64,000 nucleotides of DNA, from NCBI GenBank assembly GCA_039636775.1, contig CP143429.1, positions 1,426,001 through 1,490,000 on the forward strand, in the 5' to 3' direction. The position numbers were made by a program, and so were the translations under genes. Each line of letters begins with the position of its first letter. The stretch's first letter is position 1. Shown here piece after piece: positions 1 to 8,719 of the stretch. This DNA is from Micrococcaceae bacterium Sec5.8. GTDB taxonomy: Bacteria > Actinomycetota > Actinomycetes > Actinomycetales > Micrococcaceae. Below the pieces are notes generated by a model. That model was not told the DNA's origin, searched no databases, and saw only the letters and a list, made by a program, of their open reading frames with translations.

Positions 1-42
1 AGCGGTACGGGAACCGCAGCTGCCGGCGGCGACGCCGACTAG
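1..42 (+). CDS. possible 3' end of an upstream gene (partial)
   Basis: The first 42 bases read as 13 codons ending in TAG at 40-42, with mostly G or C at third positions and a Ser/Gly/Thr/Ala-rich tail. This could be the C-terminus of a gene that starts left of the window. In mycobacteria a pknL kinase neighbours the Rv2175c gene, so a kinase is conceivable, but nothing visible here proves it. The stretch could also be non-coding. Confidence 0.3.
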   Translation, partial: SGTGTAAAGGDAD

Positions 43-75
43 GCGCAGGGGTCCCCGGCATGGCAATCTTGATCC

Positions 76-429
76 GTGAGTAATGTAGAAAGCCTTGTGG
101 GCGAATGGCTGCCCCTGCCCGATGTCGCACAGCTGTTGAACGTATCGATTACCAAGGTCCACGCCCTCCTGGACGAGCGGGCGGTGGCCGCGCTGCGGGT
201 CGGTGAGCGCCGGATCCGCTGTGTCCCCGCGGAGTTCATCCAGGACGGTCACGCCGTTGAGAGTCTCAAGGGAACCATTGTGGTCCTGGCCGATGCGGGT
301 TATTCCGATGAGGAACTTATCACCTGGCTGTTCACCCCTGATGAATCACTGCGGGGCCGTCCGATCGACGCCCTGCGTGAAGGCCGCAAAACCGAAATCC
401 GTCGCCGGGCACAGTCCCTGGCCTGGTAG
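76..429 (+). CDS. Rv2175c-type DNA-binding protein
   Basis: A 117-residue protein starting at GTG 76. Residues about 12-40 form a winged or excisionase-like helix-turn-helix (LPDVAQLLNVSITKVHALLD), followed by a strand-rich wing (VGERRIRCVPAEF) and a C-terminal helical part (about residues 60-117) typical of the actinobacterial Rv2175c family. In Mycobacterium tuberculosis the family member binds DNA and is a substrate of the kinase PknL; that role is known for the family, not shown here. The gene converges on the polyprenyl synthase gene, with a strong hairpin between. The cell target is unknown. Confidence 0.8.
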   Translation: MSNVESLVGEWLPLPDVAQLLNVSITKVHALLDERAVAALRVGERRIRCVPAEFIQDGHAVESLKGTIVVLADAGYSDEELITWLFTPDESLRGRPIDALREGRKTEIRRRAQSLAW

Positions 430-466
430 CAGCCGCCGCCGGGACGATCACCGCACACGCTTTATG

Positions 467-511
467 CGACGCAGGCCCTACACCTCCTATAGAGGTGCAG
501 GGCCTGCGTCG
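467..511. terminator. hairpin between convergent genes
   Basis: Arms 467-486 and 492-511 pair over 20 positions with one mismatch around a 5-base loop. It lies between two convergent genes and probably ends transcription from both sides. There is no long T run, so it is a strong hairpin rather than a textbook intrinsic terminator. Confidence 0.7.
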
Positions 512-574
512 TCACCGGCCGTTAAACATGTCGGGGCACCGGGGCTGGGCGAACGCGGCAAACGCCCCGACAGC

Positions 575-1669
575 TCAGGCGGCGCGGCTGACGGTGGCCT
601 CCGCCAGCTTGCGGAGCGCCGTTTTCGGCAGCTCCTCCAGCGGCAGAAGATCCAAGGCGGAATAAGCGGCACGCCCAAATTCGTCAATGAGCGACTCTGT
701 GGCCTGGAGCGCCCCGCAGTCCGCGATGATCCGGCGGATTTCGTCCACGTCGGTGTCGTCCAGGCCGGGGCGGCCCAGCTTTGCGTCAATGAACTCCGAC
801 TCGGCCGGGCTGGCCATGTCCAGGGCGAAGGCGATCAATACTGTCCGCTTTCCCTCGCGGAGATCATCTCCGGCCGGTTTGCCGGTCGTGACGGGGTCGC
901 CGAAGACTCCCAGAACGTCATCACGGAGCTGGAAGGCCTCGCCGAGGGGGAGGGCGAACGCCGAGTAGCCGCGCAGCAGCTCGTCGTGGGCGCCGGCAAG
1001 GGCGCCACCGAGCGCCAGCGGGTGTTCAGTGGAGTATTTGGCCGACTTGAAGCGGATGATCGACTGGGCCCGGCTGACGGCACCGGCCCGGTCACGCCTC
1101 GGTCCGGCGACTTCCTCAAGGATGTCAAGATACTGCCCTGCCATGACCTCGGCGCGCATCAGGTTGAAGATCAGCCGGGCACGGGTTCCGGAAGCAGCGC
1201 TCGGGCCAATCTCGGTAAACGATTCCTCGCTGAAGGACAGGCACAAATCCCCGGTCAGAATGGCAGCCGCGTGCCCGAATCGTTCGCTGTCCAGCGCCCA
1301 ATCCTGCGCCGCGTGCAGTTCGCTGAACCGCCGGTGCACGCTGGGTCCGCCCCGGCGGGTGTCCGAGCGGTCGATGATGTCATCATGAATCAGCGCCGCG
1401 GCCTGGAAAAGCTCCAACGCCGACCCTGCGGTCACCACCTCTTCGGCTCCGGCCGTCCCGCCGGCGCCGCGCCAACCCCAGTAGCACATGAGGGCACGCA
1501 GGCGTTTCCCGCCCGTAACGAGGTTGGAGATTGATCCCATCAATGGATCGATGTCCGGGGAGATCGAGGACATCACCGATTGGCGGGCGGTGAGGAACTC
1601 GGTGAGCTTTCCGGCGACGGCGGCTACGTAGGCTGCCTGTTCCAGGCGCAACTGCTCCGCGAGGGTCAC
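575..1669 (-). CDS. polyprenyl diphosphate synthase (IspA/IdsA type)
   Basis: A 364-residue trans-prenyltransferase that condenses isopentenyl diphosphate onto allylic diphosphates to make geranylgeranyl or longer chains. The first Asp-rich motif DDIID is at residues 96-100 and the second, DDVLG, is near 250; GGKRLRAL near residue 53 is the usual substrate-binding segment. The residues just before the first motif are small alanines, which in this family tends to allow products longer than C15 (inference). The GTG start overlaps the stop of the upstream lipoprotein gene by 4 bases, so the two are co-transcribed. Products could feed menaquinone, carotenoid or undecaprenyl-type lipid synthesis; exact chain length cannot be read from sequence. 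Confidence 0.88.
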   Translation of the reverse strand: MTLAEQLRLEQAAYVAAVAGKLTEFLTARQSVMSSISPDIDPLMGSISNLVTGGKRLRALMCYWGWRGAGGTAGAEEVVTAGSALELFQAAALIHDDIIDRSDTRRGGPSVHRRFSELHAAQDWALDSERFGHAAAILTGDLCLSFSEESFTEIGPSAASGTRARLIFNLMRAEVMAGQYLDILEEVAGPRRDRAGAVSRAQSIIRFKSAKYSTEHPLALGGALAGAHDELLRGYSAFALPLGEAFQLRDDVLGVFGDPVTTGKPAGDDLREGKRTVLIAFALDMASPAESEFIDAKLGRPGLDDTDVDEIRRIIADCGALQATESLIDEFGRAAYSALDLLPLEELPKTALRKLAEATVSRAA

Positions 1670-2199
1670 TTGACGGACTCAGCGGCGACGTTCGCGCCGA
1701 TGGTGAAGGTGGAAACGCCGGCGGCTTCGATCACGGAAAGATTGACCGTTTCGTTGTCGCCGCGGAGGAAGTCCTTGGACGGGACGGCGCCGACGGCTTC
1801 CCCCGGGACGGCCTGGAAGCCCTGGGCAAGAAGTTCCTTCGTGTAGAACGCCAGCACGTCGGCGGACGGTGCGGTGATGCTGCCCACCAGTGCCACGGTG
1901 GCTGGCGTAGTGGTCTTATCAAAACTGCTCGAGACAACTTTGGCGCCGGGCATCACCGGCAGGAGCGTCGCCGGAAATCCTGGTACCAGGGCGCCGACAG
2001 TGGCCGATGTGCCTGGTTCTGCGGAGGGGCTGGCGGACGCCGTCGTGGCGGGCTGGGCCGCGGAGGACGAGGCCGAAGCCGAGGGGGAGTCCGGGGAAAC
2101 AGCTCCGGGGCCGGCGGGCGTGCATGCGGCCAGGGCCGCCATCGTGGCCGCCGCCACAAGGGCTCCCGCGGCGCGGTTGCGCTGTCCAAATACCTTCAC
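1666..2199 (-). CDS. putative lipoprotein, unknown function
   Basis: A 177-residue exported protein. The N-terminus has basic residues, a hydrophobic alanine-rich stretch and a lipobox LAAC with the cysteine at about residue 26, so it should be processed by Lgt and by LspA (encoded in this window). Residues 27-70 are a low-complexity Pro/Ser/Ala/Thr linker, followed by a roughly 100-residue domain (GALVPGFPATLLPVMPGAK onward) that I do not recognise. The GTG start is preceded by AGGAGG at good spacing. It is the first gene of a two-gene unit with the polyprenyl synthase. Confidence 0.75.
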   Translation of the reverse strand: MKVFGQRNRAAGALVAAATMAALAACTPAGPGAVSPDSPSASASSSAAQPATTASASPSAEPGTSATVGALVPGFPATLLPVMPGAKVVSSSFDKTTTPATVALVGSITAPSADVLAFYTKELLAQGFQAVPGEAVGAVPSKDFLRGDNETVNLSVIEAAGVSTFTIGANVAAESVK

Positions 2200-2239
2200 A
2201 GAGACTGTCCTCCTGGTGTTGACGCCGGATGCAGCCTCC

Positions 2240-2245
2240 AGTTTA
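2240..2245 (-). promoter_or_regulatory. -10 box of the lipoprotein gene
   Basis: On the minus strand this reads TAAACT, about 40 bases upstream of the GTG at 2199, leaving a short leader that contains the AGGAGG ribosome site. It is back to back with the dinB -10 box at 2261. Confidence 0.5.
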
Positions 2246-2260
2246 GTCAGTCCCCGGGCA

Positions 2261-2266
2261 TAGGAT
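2261..2266 (+). promoter_or_regulatory. -10 box of dinB (leaderless)
   Basis: TAGGAT lies 7 bases before the GTG start at 2274 and there is no Shine-Dalgarno. Transcription would begin at or next to the start codon. Confidence 0.55.
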
Positions 2267-2273
2267 TGAAGTC

Positions 2274-3536
2274 GTGCGGCCGGACCAGGATAAACAGCAG
2301 CGGGAGCAGTCTCCCCAAGGCACAGCCAGACGGTTCAGCGAAGAGCAATTGCGCGAGCTTCGGCGGAGCAGCATCATGCACGTGGACATGGACGCGTTCT
2401 ATGTTTCCGTGGAGCTGCGCAGCCGCCCGGGGCTCGTTGGCAGGCCTGTCATTGTCGGCTACCCCGCCGACCGCTCCGTCGTACTGTCTGCCTCGTACGA
2501 AGCCCGCAGGTTTGGCGTGAAATCGGCCATGCCCATGGCGGTTGCCATGCGCATGTGTCCTGCCGCGACCGTGATCGAGCCCCGGCACAGGGTGTATCAG
2601 GAGGTATCGGGCCAGATCATGGCGATCTTCGGGTCGATCACCGATCTTGTGGAGCCACTCAGTGTTGACGAGGCCTTCCTCGACGTCGGCGGCGCCATCC
2701 GGCGGCTTGGCCCGCCCCGCCAGATTGGCGAACTCATCCGGACCCGCGTCCGCAGCGAACTGGGCATCACCGCATCCGTGGGTATAGCCGCCAGCAAGTT
2801 CGTGGCGAAGATCGCGTCCACCCGCTGCAAGCCGGACGGGTTGTTGCTCATTGGTCCGGAGGAAACAGTCCCGTACCTGCACAGCCTTCCGGTGAGCGCC
2901 CTCTGGGGCGTCGGGGCCAAAACAGTGGAGGTGTTGTCCCGGATGGGCATCCGGACCGTCGCCGACGTCGCGGCGTCTCCGCTGCCATCGCTGCGGAAAG
3001 TGCTCGGCGCTTCGGGAGAGCACGTATACCGGCTGTCGTGGGGGATTGACCCCCGCCCGGTGACGCCTGTCCGGCTTGAAAAGAGCATAGGTGCGGAAGA
3101 GACGTTTGCCGTGGACACGGCGGACGAGGCGTTGCTGCACCGGGAACTGCTGCGCCTTGCGCACCGCACCGCGGAACGGCTCCGCAGCGCCGGCATGCAT
3201 GCACGCACCGTGGCCCTGAAACTGCGCTACGCCGACTTCTCCACTATCACCCGCAGCCGAACGGTGAACACCCCGATCGACAGCGCGCAGCTGCTGTACG
3301 CCGTCGCCGTCCAACTGCTCGAATCCCTCGGCGACCGTCCCATGACCGTACGGCTCGTGGGCATCCGGGCCGAACAGCTCGAGGAGGCAGCGCAGGCACC
3401 GCTGCAGTTGAGCCTTGACCGCCGGGACGACAACTGGCGCGCTGCAGAGCAAGTCCTGGACCAAGTGACCCGGAAATTCGGGACAAAGTCGGTGCTGCCG
3501 GCGCGGCTCCTGGACCCCGGAAACACGCCGGGCTGA
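2274..3536 (+). CDS. dinB: DNA polymerase IV (Y family)
   Basis: A 420-residue translesion polymerase. The palm carboxylates are visible in HVDMDAFYVSVELR (Asp38, Asp40) and SVDEAFLDV (about 130-138). YEARRFGVKSAMP is the fingers motif, the helix-hairpin-helix thumb follows (ALWGVGAKTVEVLSRMGI, about 207-224), and a little-finger domain fills the C-terminal third. About 34 extra residues precede the catalytic core, and the GTG at 2274 is supported by a -10 box at leaderless spacing. No LexA-like palindrome was seen upstream, so SOS control is not evident. The C-terminus shows no clear beta-clamp peptide that I can call with confidence. Confidence 0.93.
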   Translation: MRPDQDKQQREQSPQGTARRFSEEQLRELRRSSIMHVDMDAFYVSVELRSRPGLVGRPVIVGYPADRSVVLSASYEARRFGVKSAMPMAVAMRMCPAATVIEPRHRVYQEVSGQIMAIFGSITDLVEPLSVDEAFLDVGGAIRRLGPPRQIGELIRTRVRSELGITASVGIAASKFVAKIASTRCKPDGLLLIGPEETVPYLHSLPVSALWGVGAKTVEVLSRMGIRTVADVAASPLPSLRKVLGASGEHVYRLSWGIDPRPVTPVRLEKSIGAEETFAVDTADEALLHRELLRLAHRTAERLRSAGMHARTVALKLRYADFSTITRSRTVNTPIDSAQLLYAVAVQLLESLGDRPMTVRLVGIRAEQLEEAAQAPLQLSLDRRDDNWRAAEQVLDQVTRKFGTKSVLPARLLDPGNTPG

Positions 3537-3549
3537 TGCCCGCAACCTG

Positions 3550-3588
3550 AGGTGCCGGGGCGGCGGGCGGAGGGGACCTCCGGCACCT
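3550..3588 (+). terminator. hairpin after dinB
   Basis: Arms 3550-3558 and 3580-3588 are perfect 9-base complements followed by a short T run, 14 bases after the dinB stop. This is a plausible weak intrinsic terminator. Confidence 0.5.
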
Positions 3589-3814
3589 TTCAGAACGGCG
3601 CGCAACAATCTATTCTTAGTTATACGTAAGTGTGACAATGACTGGATCGAGCGTTCGCCACCGATGCATGACCTGCTGAACACCCCGGAAGCGGCCGTTA
3701 AAATCCCCATTCGGCCAGCGACGGAGAAGGGGAACCACACGGTCTTCCCGCACGTTGTGGGGTTAAAGACACTGGCCACGTCAGTTGGACGCTGGTCGAC
3801 TCAAGGAGGTCGTG

Positions 3815-4189
3815 ATGCCGCTCTCGGAGCATGAACAGAAGTTGCTGGAGCAACTTGAGAAGCAGCTGCATGAGGACGATCCCAAATTCGCCAGTTCCAT
3901 GGGCTCGGACGCCGGGCGGTCGTGGTCGACGCGCCATCTGGTGATCGGCGTTCTGGCCACGTTGGCCGGCGTGGTCCTGTTGCTCCTGGGCGTGACGATC
4001 CAAAGCATCCTGGTTGGAGTCCTGGGTTTTGTTGTCATGGGCGCCGGCGTTTATTACGCCACCATGCGTGGTGCCGGGGCCGGCACGGCGAAGGCTTCGG
4101 GACCGGCCGGGAAATCCGGCAAGCCCAGGAGTTCATTCATGAGCAATCTCGAGCAACGCTGGGACGAGCGGCACCGCGGCGAGCCCTGA
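3815..4189 (+). CDS. DUF3040 family membrane protein
   Basis: A 124-residue protein. The start ATG 3815 is chosen because AAGGAGG sits 5 bases upstream and the family begins MPLSEHEQKLLEQLEKQL. The first 40 residues are a charged amphipathic helix, then two adjacent membrane segments (about residues 45-90: LVIGVLATLAGVVLLLLGV and ILVGVLGFVVMGAGVYYATM), then a basic Gly/Lys/Ser tail. DUF3040 genes commonly sit just upstream of mraZ in actinobacteria, which suggests but does not prove a link to envelope or division. The biochemical role is unknown. Confidence 0.85.
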   Translation: MPLSEHEQKLLEQLEKQLHEDDPKFASSMGSDAGRSWSTRHLVIGVLATLAGVVLLLLGVTIQSILVGVLGFVVMGAGVYYATMRGAGAGTAKASGPAGKSGKPRSSFMSNLEQRWDERHRGEP

Positions 4190-4221
4190 TCCGCCGGCCT
4201 TCGGCCAACCACTCCACTTCC

Positions 4222-4274
4222 CGCCACCGGCCGTACCCGGTGGCGTGAAAGACCCGCTTCGGCGGGCCTTTTTT
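4222..4274 (+). terminator. intrinsic terminator after DUF3040 gene
   Basis: Two stacked hairpins: arms 4222-4230/4237-4245, then CCCGC (4253-4257), a TTCG loop and GCGGG (4262-4266), followed by CCTTTTTT to 4274. It isolates the DUF3040 gene from the dcw promoter. Confidence 0.75.
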
Positions 4275-4471
4275 GGTTAATGCCGGCGTCGGCCAGTTGA
4301 TCAAGCCAGGAATTCCGCCCGCACAGCCTGCAGCCAGCCGGCCAACCCCGGCTGCCGGCAGTTGGCCGATAAAATTCCTCCACTTCGCCCCACCAGGCTG
4401 CGTGGCCCGTCGTTGCAGGGATCGTGCCGGCAGTTGCCCCATAAACAGGGGCGGCAACCTGCGGCGTGTCG
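4275..4471. other. gene-free stretch with a 20-bp near-direct repeat
   Basis: This part of the 379-base gap before mraZ has no credible gene. A 20-base sequence at 4354-4373 recurs at 4436-4455 with 18 of 20 identical, 82 bp apart; both copies end in ATAAA. TAAAAT at 4370-4375 resembles a -10 box. A second, distal mraZ promoter or a regulator site is possible. Confidence 0.4.
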
Positions 4472-4503
4472 TTGACTGTGGAGGGAAGTGGAGTACTGTG
4501 GAG
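4472..4503 (+). promoter_or_regulatory. mraZ promoter with three MraZ boxes
   Basis: TTGACT (4472-4477) and TACTGT (4494-4499), 16 bp apart, form a good sigma-A-type promoter. GTGGAG occurs at 4478-4483, 4488-4493 and 4498-4503 at an exact 10-bp period: two copies in the spacer and one on the -10. MraZ is known to bind short GTGG-type direct repeats in its own promoter, so this is a likely autorepression site. The leader before the start codon would be about 60 bases. Confidence 0.75.
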
Positions 4504-4568
4504 GACGTAAGGTGGTAGTGGCAACACGGGGGACGTTGGGCTTCCTACGATCAGACAGGCGGTGGGCC

Positions 4569-4997
4569 GTGTTTCTCGGCACACATTCGCCGCGCCTGGA
4601 CGAAAAAGGCCGGATTATTCTCCCCGCCAAGTTCCGCGAGGAGCTCGCGGGCGGACTGGTTCTCACAAGGGGCCAGGAACGCTGCATCTACGTCTTTAGT
4701 GAGGCGGAATTCGGCCGGGTTCACGAGCAGATGCGGGAGGCCCCTATCTCCAGCAAGCAGGCGCGGGACTACATCCGTGTGTTCCTCTCAGGAGCCTCCG
4801 ACGAGGTACCTGACAAGCAAGGGCGCGTGACCATTCCCGCAGCGCTCCGGGAGTACGCAGGGCTCGGCCGGGAACTCGCTGTCATTGGCGCAGGAACCCG
4901 CGCGGAAATCTGGGACGCCGACGCTTGGACCGAGTACCTCGCTGAGAAGGAAACGGCCTTCTCGGAGACCGATGACGCAATACCGGGGATTCTCTAG
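4569..4997 (+). CDS. mraZ: transcriptional regulator MraZ
   Basis: A 142-residue protein with two tandem SpoVT/AbrB-like MraZ domains (about residues 1-60 and 75-130), each with the conserved D-KGR-xPAKFR pattern ([31 protein letters not shown]). It represses the division and cell wall operon, including itself, by binding direct repeats. The GTG start at 4569 (protein [15 protein letters not shown]) gives the normal family length of about 143; an in-frame start at 4488 would add 27 unconserved residues and would lie upstream of the predicted transcript start. It is the first gene of the dcw cluster. Confidence 0.93.
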   Translation: MFLGTHSPRLDEKGRIILPAKFREELAGGLVLTRGQERCIYVFSEAEFGRVHEQMREAPISSKQARDYIRVFLSGASDEVPDKQGRVTIPAALREYAGLGRELAVIGAGTRAEIWDADAWTEYLAEKETAFSETDDAIPGIL

Positions 4998-5189
4998 AAC
5001 CCCACCTGCAACAACCAGCAGTGCACCGTTCTTGATTGAGATCTCCAGCCGCCCACCCGGTTGTTCTCCTGGCTCACTTCCCCGGAGCCAGGCGAACGCG
5101 GGTAGGCGCGGATGGGGATCTGAATCAAGAAGCGGCACTGGCAGTCAGCCGCCCACCAATCATCAGCCGGACAACGAAAGGACGCAGGT

Positions 5190-6188
5190 ATGACGGACGC
5201 CAACCAGTCGAAGCCCACGTCCGAACGGCATGTGCCGGTCCTGAAGGACCGGTGCATCAGTTTGTTGGCCCCGGGATTCGAGGCGGCGCGCCGCCGTGGC
5301 GAAACCCCCGTGGTCATCGACGCCACCCTGGGCATGGGCGGCCATGCCGAGGCCATGCTGCAGCGGTTCCCGGACCTGCACCTGATCGGGATCGACCGTG
5401 ATGAGGAAGCCCTGGCACTCGCGGGGGAGCGCCTTCGGCCCTTCGCCGACCGGATTGACTTGGTGCACGCCGTGTATGACGAAATTCCTGACGTCCTGGA
5501 GGACCTCGGCTTTGAAGAGGTCCATGGCGTCCTTTTGGACCTCGGCGTCTCCTCGCTCCAGCTCGACGAACGCCAACGCGGATTCGCTTACTCGTTCGAC
5601 GCCCCGCTGGACATGCGCATGGACATGAGCCGCGGCCAGACTGCCGCGGACGTCGTCAACAACTACAGCGAAGAGGACCTCGTCCGGATCATTCGGAAAT
5701 GGGGCGAGGAGAAATTCGCCGGCCGCATCGCCAACCGCATCGTCACCACACGTTCCGAGAAACCGTTCACCACGACGGGAGAGCTCGTCGAACAAATCCG
5801 GGATGTCGTCCCGTCCGGCGCGGCCAAGTCGGGAGGACACCCCGCGAAGCGCACCTTCCAGGCGCTCCGGATTGAGGTCAATGAAGAGCTCGACGTCCTG
5901 GAACGCGCCATTCCGGCTGCCATCGCAGCGACCGCCGTCGGCGGCCGCGTGGTGGCGATGTCCTACCACTCATTGGAAGACAAGATCGTCAAAACGTTCT
6001 TCCAGGCAGGATCCAAATCCTCCGCGCCCCTCGGCTTCCCCGTGGAGCTCGAAGAGCACAAAGCCGAACTGAAAACTTTGACGAAGGGTACTGAGGTACC
6101 CACCGCCGACGAAATCGCAGAAAATCCACGTGCCGCTTCCGCCAGGCTCCGCGCCGTGGAACGCATCAAAGCCAGGAGGGCCGCATGA
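5190..6188 (+). CDS. rsmH: 16S rRNA (cytosine-1402 N4) methyltransferase
   Basis: A 332-residue SAM-dependent enzyme (formerly MraW) that methylates C1402 in the ribosomal P site. The SAM-binding motif I is [14 protein letters not shown] (about 45-58), followed by the GIDRDEEAL acidic loop. Family motifs [20 protein letters not shown] and the C-terminal [15 protein letters not shown] are intact. GGAAAGGA-type bases precede the ATG. The last 4 bases overlap the ftsL-like gene (ATGA). The 192 bases between mraZ and this gene hold no other gene. Confidence 0.95.
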   Translation: MTDANQSKPTSERHVPVLKDRCISLLAPGFEAARRRGETPVVIDATLGMGGHAEAMLQRFPDLHLIGIDRDEEALALAGERLRPFADRIDLVHAVYDEIPDVLEDLGFEEVHGVLLDLGVSSLQLDERQRGFAYSFDAPLDMRMDMSRGQTAADVVNNYSEEDLVRIIRKWGEEKFAGRIANRIVTTRSEKPFTTTGELVEQIRDVVPSGAAKSGGHPAKRTFQALRIEVNEELDVLERAIPAAIAATAVGGRVVAMSYHSLEDKIVKTFFQAGSKSSAPLGFPVELEEHKAELKTLTKGTEVPTADEIAENPRAASARLRAVERIKARRAA

Positions 6189-6871
6189 GCACCGCCGCTG
6201 TCAGCAGATACCCCGTTGCCTCAGGTGCGACGGCCCGAGCCCTGCCCGGGATTACTCCCGATACCGGCCCGTCCCGGAAAGCGCGCACCCCGCTCTCGCT
6301 GGTGAGGTCGGCGCCGCGCAAACGCCGGGCGCCGTTCGTGGTGCTTTGCTTCGGTCTTCTGGCCGTGGCCCTGATGGCCGTGCTGGTCCTGAACATCTCT
6401 GTTTCCACCGCCCAGTACCAGCTGGTCCAGCTGCGGAGCGAGCAGTCCTCGCTCACCAAGCAGAACCAGGACCTTGCGCAGCAGGTGCAGAACTTTGACG
6501 CCCCGCAGAACCTGGCCGCCAAGGCTGCCGGGCTGGGCATGGTGGCCTCCACCACCAAGGGCCAGATCGACCTGTCCACCCTGGCCGTCACGGGCAAGGC
6601 CAAGCCGGCAGTGAAGGGTGACGCCGCCGGAGCCGTTATTGCCGCGCCGGCGGTGGCGGGACAACTCAGCATCGTTCCGCCGGCCACCGTGCAGGAACCG
6701 CTCGCCAACCGGAGGCCCGCCGACGGGGCCGGAGACGGCGCAGCAGCGGGTACCGTTGGAGCAGCGCCCGCAGCGGAAACCGCACCGGCCGCCGTCGCGC
6801 CGGCAGCACCCGCGGCCGAACTCCACGGAGGGTCAGTACCGGCCCCCGCGCAAAAAGTCCCGGGACACTAA
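6185..6871 (+). CDS. ftsL: FtsL-like septum formation protein
   Basis: A 228-residue single-pass membrane protein in the position of ftsL. About 55 cytoplasmic basic residues come first, then one membrane segment (about 57-80: [20 protein letters not shown]), then a coiled coil (about 82-110: [20 protein letters not shown]) ending in the [10 protein letters not shown] motif common to FtsL/DivIC proteins. The last 100 residues are a Pro/Ala-rich extracellular tail, long for the family. It probably joins FtsQ and a DivIC/FtsB protein to recruit and activate FtsW/FtsI. It overlaps rsmH by 4 bases. The symbol rests on position and topology as well as motif. Confidence 0.8.
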   Translation: MSTAAVSRYPVASGATARALPGITPDTGPSRKARTPLSLVRSAPRKRRAPFVVLCFGLLAVALMAVLVLNISVSTAQYQLVQLRSEQSSLTKQNQDLAQQVQNFDAPQNLAAKAAGLGMVASTTKGQIDLSTLAVTGKAKPAVKGDAAGAVIAAPAVAGQLSIVPPATVQEPLANRRPADGAGDGAAAGTVGAAPAAETAPAAVAPAAPAAELHGGSVPAPAQKVPGH

Positions 6872-6913
6872 CGCAGGACGGACCACCAGCCAGGCAAGCA
6901 GCAAGGATTTATC

Positions 6914-8719
6914 GTGGCGCAGAAGACCGGCAAGGCCGTCAAGACGAAAGCGCCGAGCGCGACGCGGCGCCTGCGGCTGGGGCTCGGCGTCATGCTGACG
7001 CTCCTGCTCGTCGTCGGCGGAAAACTCTTCATGGTCCAGGGCCTGGACGCAGGGGGCATGGCCGAGGCCGCGCTCCAGAACAGACTGACTCCCATTGAAC
7101 TGCCCGCTGAGCGCGGCAGCATCCTTGACTCCAACGGAAACATCCTGGCCAGCAGCGTCATCCGCTACAACCTGGTTGTTGACCAGACAGTCAACACCAA
7201 AACCGAGTCGTTCCGCCGGCTGGAGCCGGTGGACGGCAAAGAAGAGCTCGTCAAGATCTCCCGCGACCAGGGCATCTCGGAGCTGGCCGACGTTCTGGGC
7301 ATGGACGAAGACGCCGTCAAGACCGCCCTGACCGGGGACCAGCGCTATTACATCGTGGCGAAGGACCTCAAGCCTGACGTCGAGGACCGGATCTCCAAGC
7401 TCCAAATCCCCGGCGTCGTCACCGAAGGCACCAGCAAACGGGTGTACCCCAACGGCTCGGTGGCCGGCGGAATTGTCGGATTCCTGAAGGACGGCACCAC
7501 CGGCCAGGCGGGGTTGGAGCAGACCCAGGACGAGATCCTCAAGGGCACCCCGGGCAAACGGCTGTTCGAGATCGGTGCCGACGGCCTGCGCATCCCGGTC
7601 GGGGTAGACCAGCTGACTCCGGCCGTGGACGGCAAGGACGTCAAACTCACCCTGAACTCCGACCTCCAGTACTTTGCCCAACAAGCGATCCAGAGCCAGC
7701 GGGACAAGCTCAGCGCCGAGTGGGGCGTCGTGATCGTCCAGGACATCAAGACCGGCAACATCGTCGCCATGGCGGACACCAACGCACCGGACCCCAACGA
7801 CCCTGGCAAAGTCGATGCCAAGGACCGCGGTGTCCGCGCAGTGACCGCCGCCTACGAGCCCGGGTCGGTGGAAAAGATGATCACAGCTTCCGCCCTGATC
7901 GAGGAGGGACTGTCCAGCCCGCTGGACAAGTTCACCATTCCGCCCTCCTACACCGTCGATGGCCAGACGTTCAATGACGCCTTCACCCATGGCACCGAGG
8001 ACCGGACCCTCGCCGGCATCCTCGGCTGGTCCATGAACACCGGTACCGTCATGGCCGGGCAACGGCTCAGCAAAGAGCAGCGCTACAACTGGTTGAAGAA
8101 GTTCGGCATCGGGGAAGCTCCGGACGTCGGCCTTCCGGCGCAGGCCCAGGGCATCCTGACCCCCTACGAGCAATGGGACGGCCGCCAGGAGTACACCGTT
8201 TTGTTCGGCCAGGGCGTCTCGCAGTCGACGCTGCAGACTGTCCGGGCATTCCAGAGCATCGCCAACAACGGTGTGATGCTCCAGCCGAGGTTGATCGACA
8301 GTTACGTCAATCCGGACGGCACCGAGGAAAAAGCACCTGTGCAGGATCCGCGGACAATTGTTTCCCCGGACACCGCCCGGCAGGTGCGGGACATCCTGGA
8401 GAGCGCCGTCACCGAAGGCCAGATCAAGGAAGCAGGACTCGACGGCTACCGGGTCGGAGCAAAAACGGGCACGTCGCAATCTCCCTGCGATGACGGGACC
8501 GCCGGCTTCTGCGGCTTCACGGCGTCCATGGTGGGGATGGCGCCGATGGATGATCCGCGGTTTATTGTTGAAGTGGTCCTGCAACGGCCCAAGGGCGATA
8601 TCTACGGAATCTCGAACGGACCGGTCTTCCGGTCGGTCATGAGCCAGGCACTGCGGACTTACAACGTCCCGCCGTCCACCGGTACGCCCGCCCGGCTGCC
8701 GCAATACGCCAAGAAATAG
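6914..8719 (+). CDS. ftsI: division transpeptidase, penicillin-binding protein 3
   Basis: A 601-residue class B PBP (FtsI/PbpB) that cross-links septal peptidoglycan. A basic N-terminal tail precedes one membrane anchor (about 18-37), the dimerisation domain starts at PAERGSILDSNGNILA, and the transpeptidase domain holds the three active-site motifs: SVEK with nucleophile Ser318, SMN in LGWSMNTGT, and KTG in VGAKTGTSQ. GTG start follows AAGGA. It works with the glycosyltransferase FtsW encoded downstream. There is no PASTA domain. Confidence 0.94.
   Translation: MAQKTGKAVKTKAPSATRRLRLGLGVMLTLLLVVGGKLFMVQGLDAGGMAEAALQNRLTPIELPAERGSILDSNGNILASSVIRYNLVVDQTVNTKTESFRRLEPVDGKEELVKISRDQGISELADVLGMDEDAVKTALTGDQRYYIVAKDLKPDVEDRISKLQIPGVVTEGTSKRVYPNGSVAGGIVGFLKDGTTGQAGLEQTQDEILKGTPGKRLFEIGADGLRIPVGVDQLTPAVDGKDVKLTLNSDLQYFAQQAIQSQRDKLSAEWGVVIVQDIKTGNIVAMADTNAPDPNDPGKVDAKDRGVRAVTAAYEPGSVEKMITASALIEEGLSSPLDKFTIPPSYTVDGQTFNDAFTHGTEDRTLAGILGWSMNTGTVMAGQRLSKEQRYNWLKKFGIGEAPDVGLPAQAQGILTPYEQWDGRQEYTVLFGQGVSQSTLQTVRAFQSIANNGVMLQPRLIDSYVNPDGTEEKAPVQDPRTIVSPDTARQVRDILESAVTEGQIKEAGLDGYRVGAKTGTSQSPCDDGTAGFCGFTASMVGMAPMDDPRFIVEVVLQRPKGDIYGISNGPVFRSVMSQALRTYNVPPSTGTPARLPQYAKK

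Noticed and set aside
203-1534. A 443-codon plus-strand frame over the polyprenyl synthase
   Set aside because: No domain is recognisable, and it overlaps two genes with clear family motifs.
2200-2273. LexA/SOS box before dinB
   Set aside because: No CGAAC-N4-GTTCG-type palindrome is present between the two divergent promoters.
2247-3779. A 510-codon minus-strand open frame over dinB
   Set aside because: Shadow of dinB; no motif and no promoter or ribosome site.
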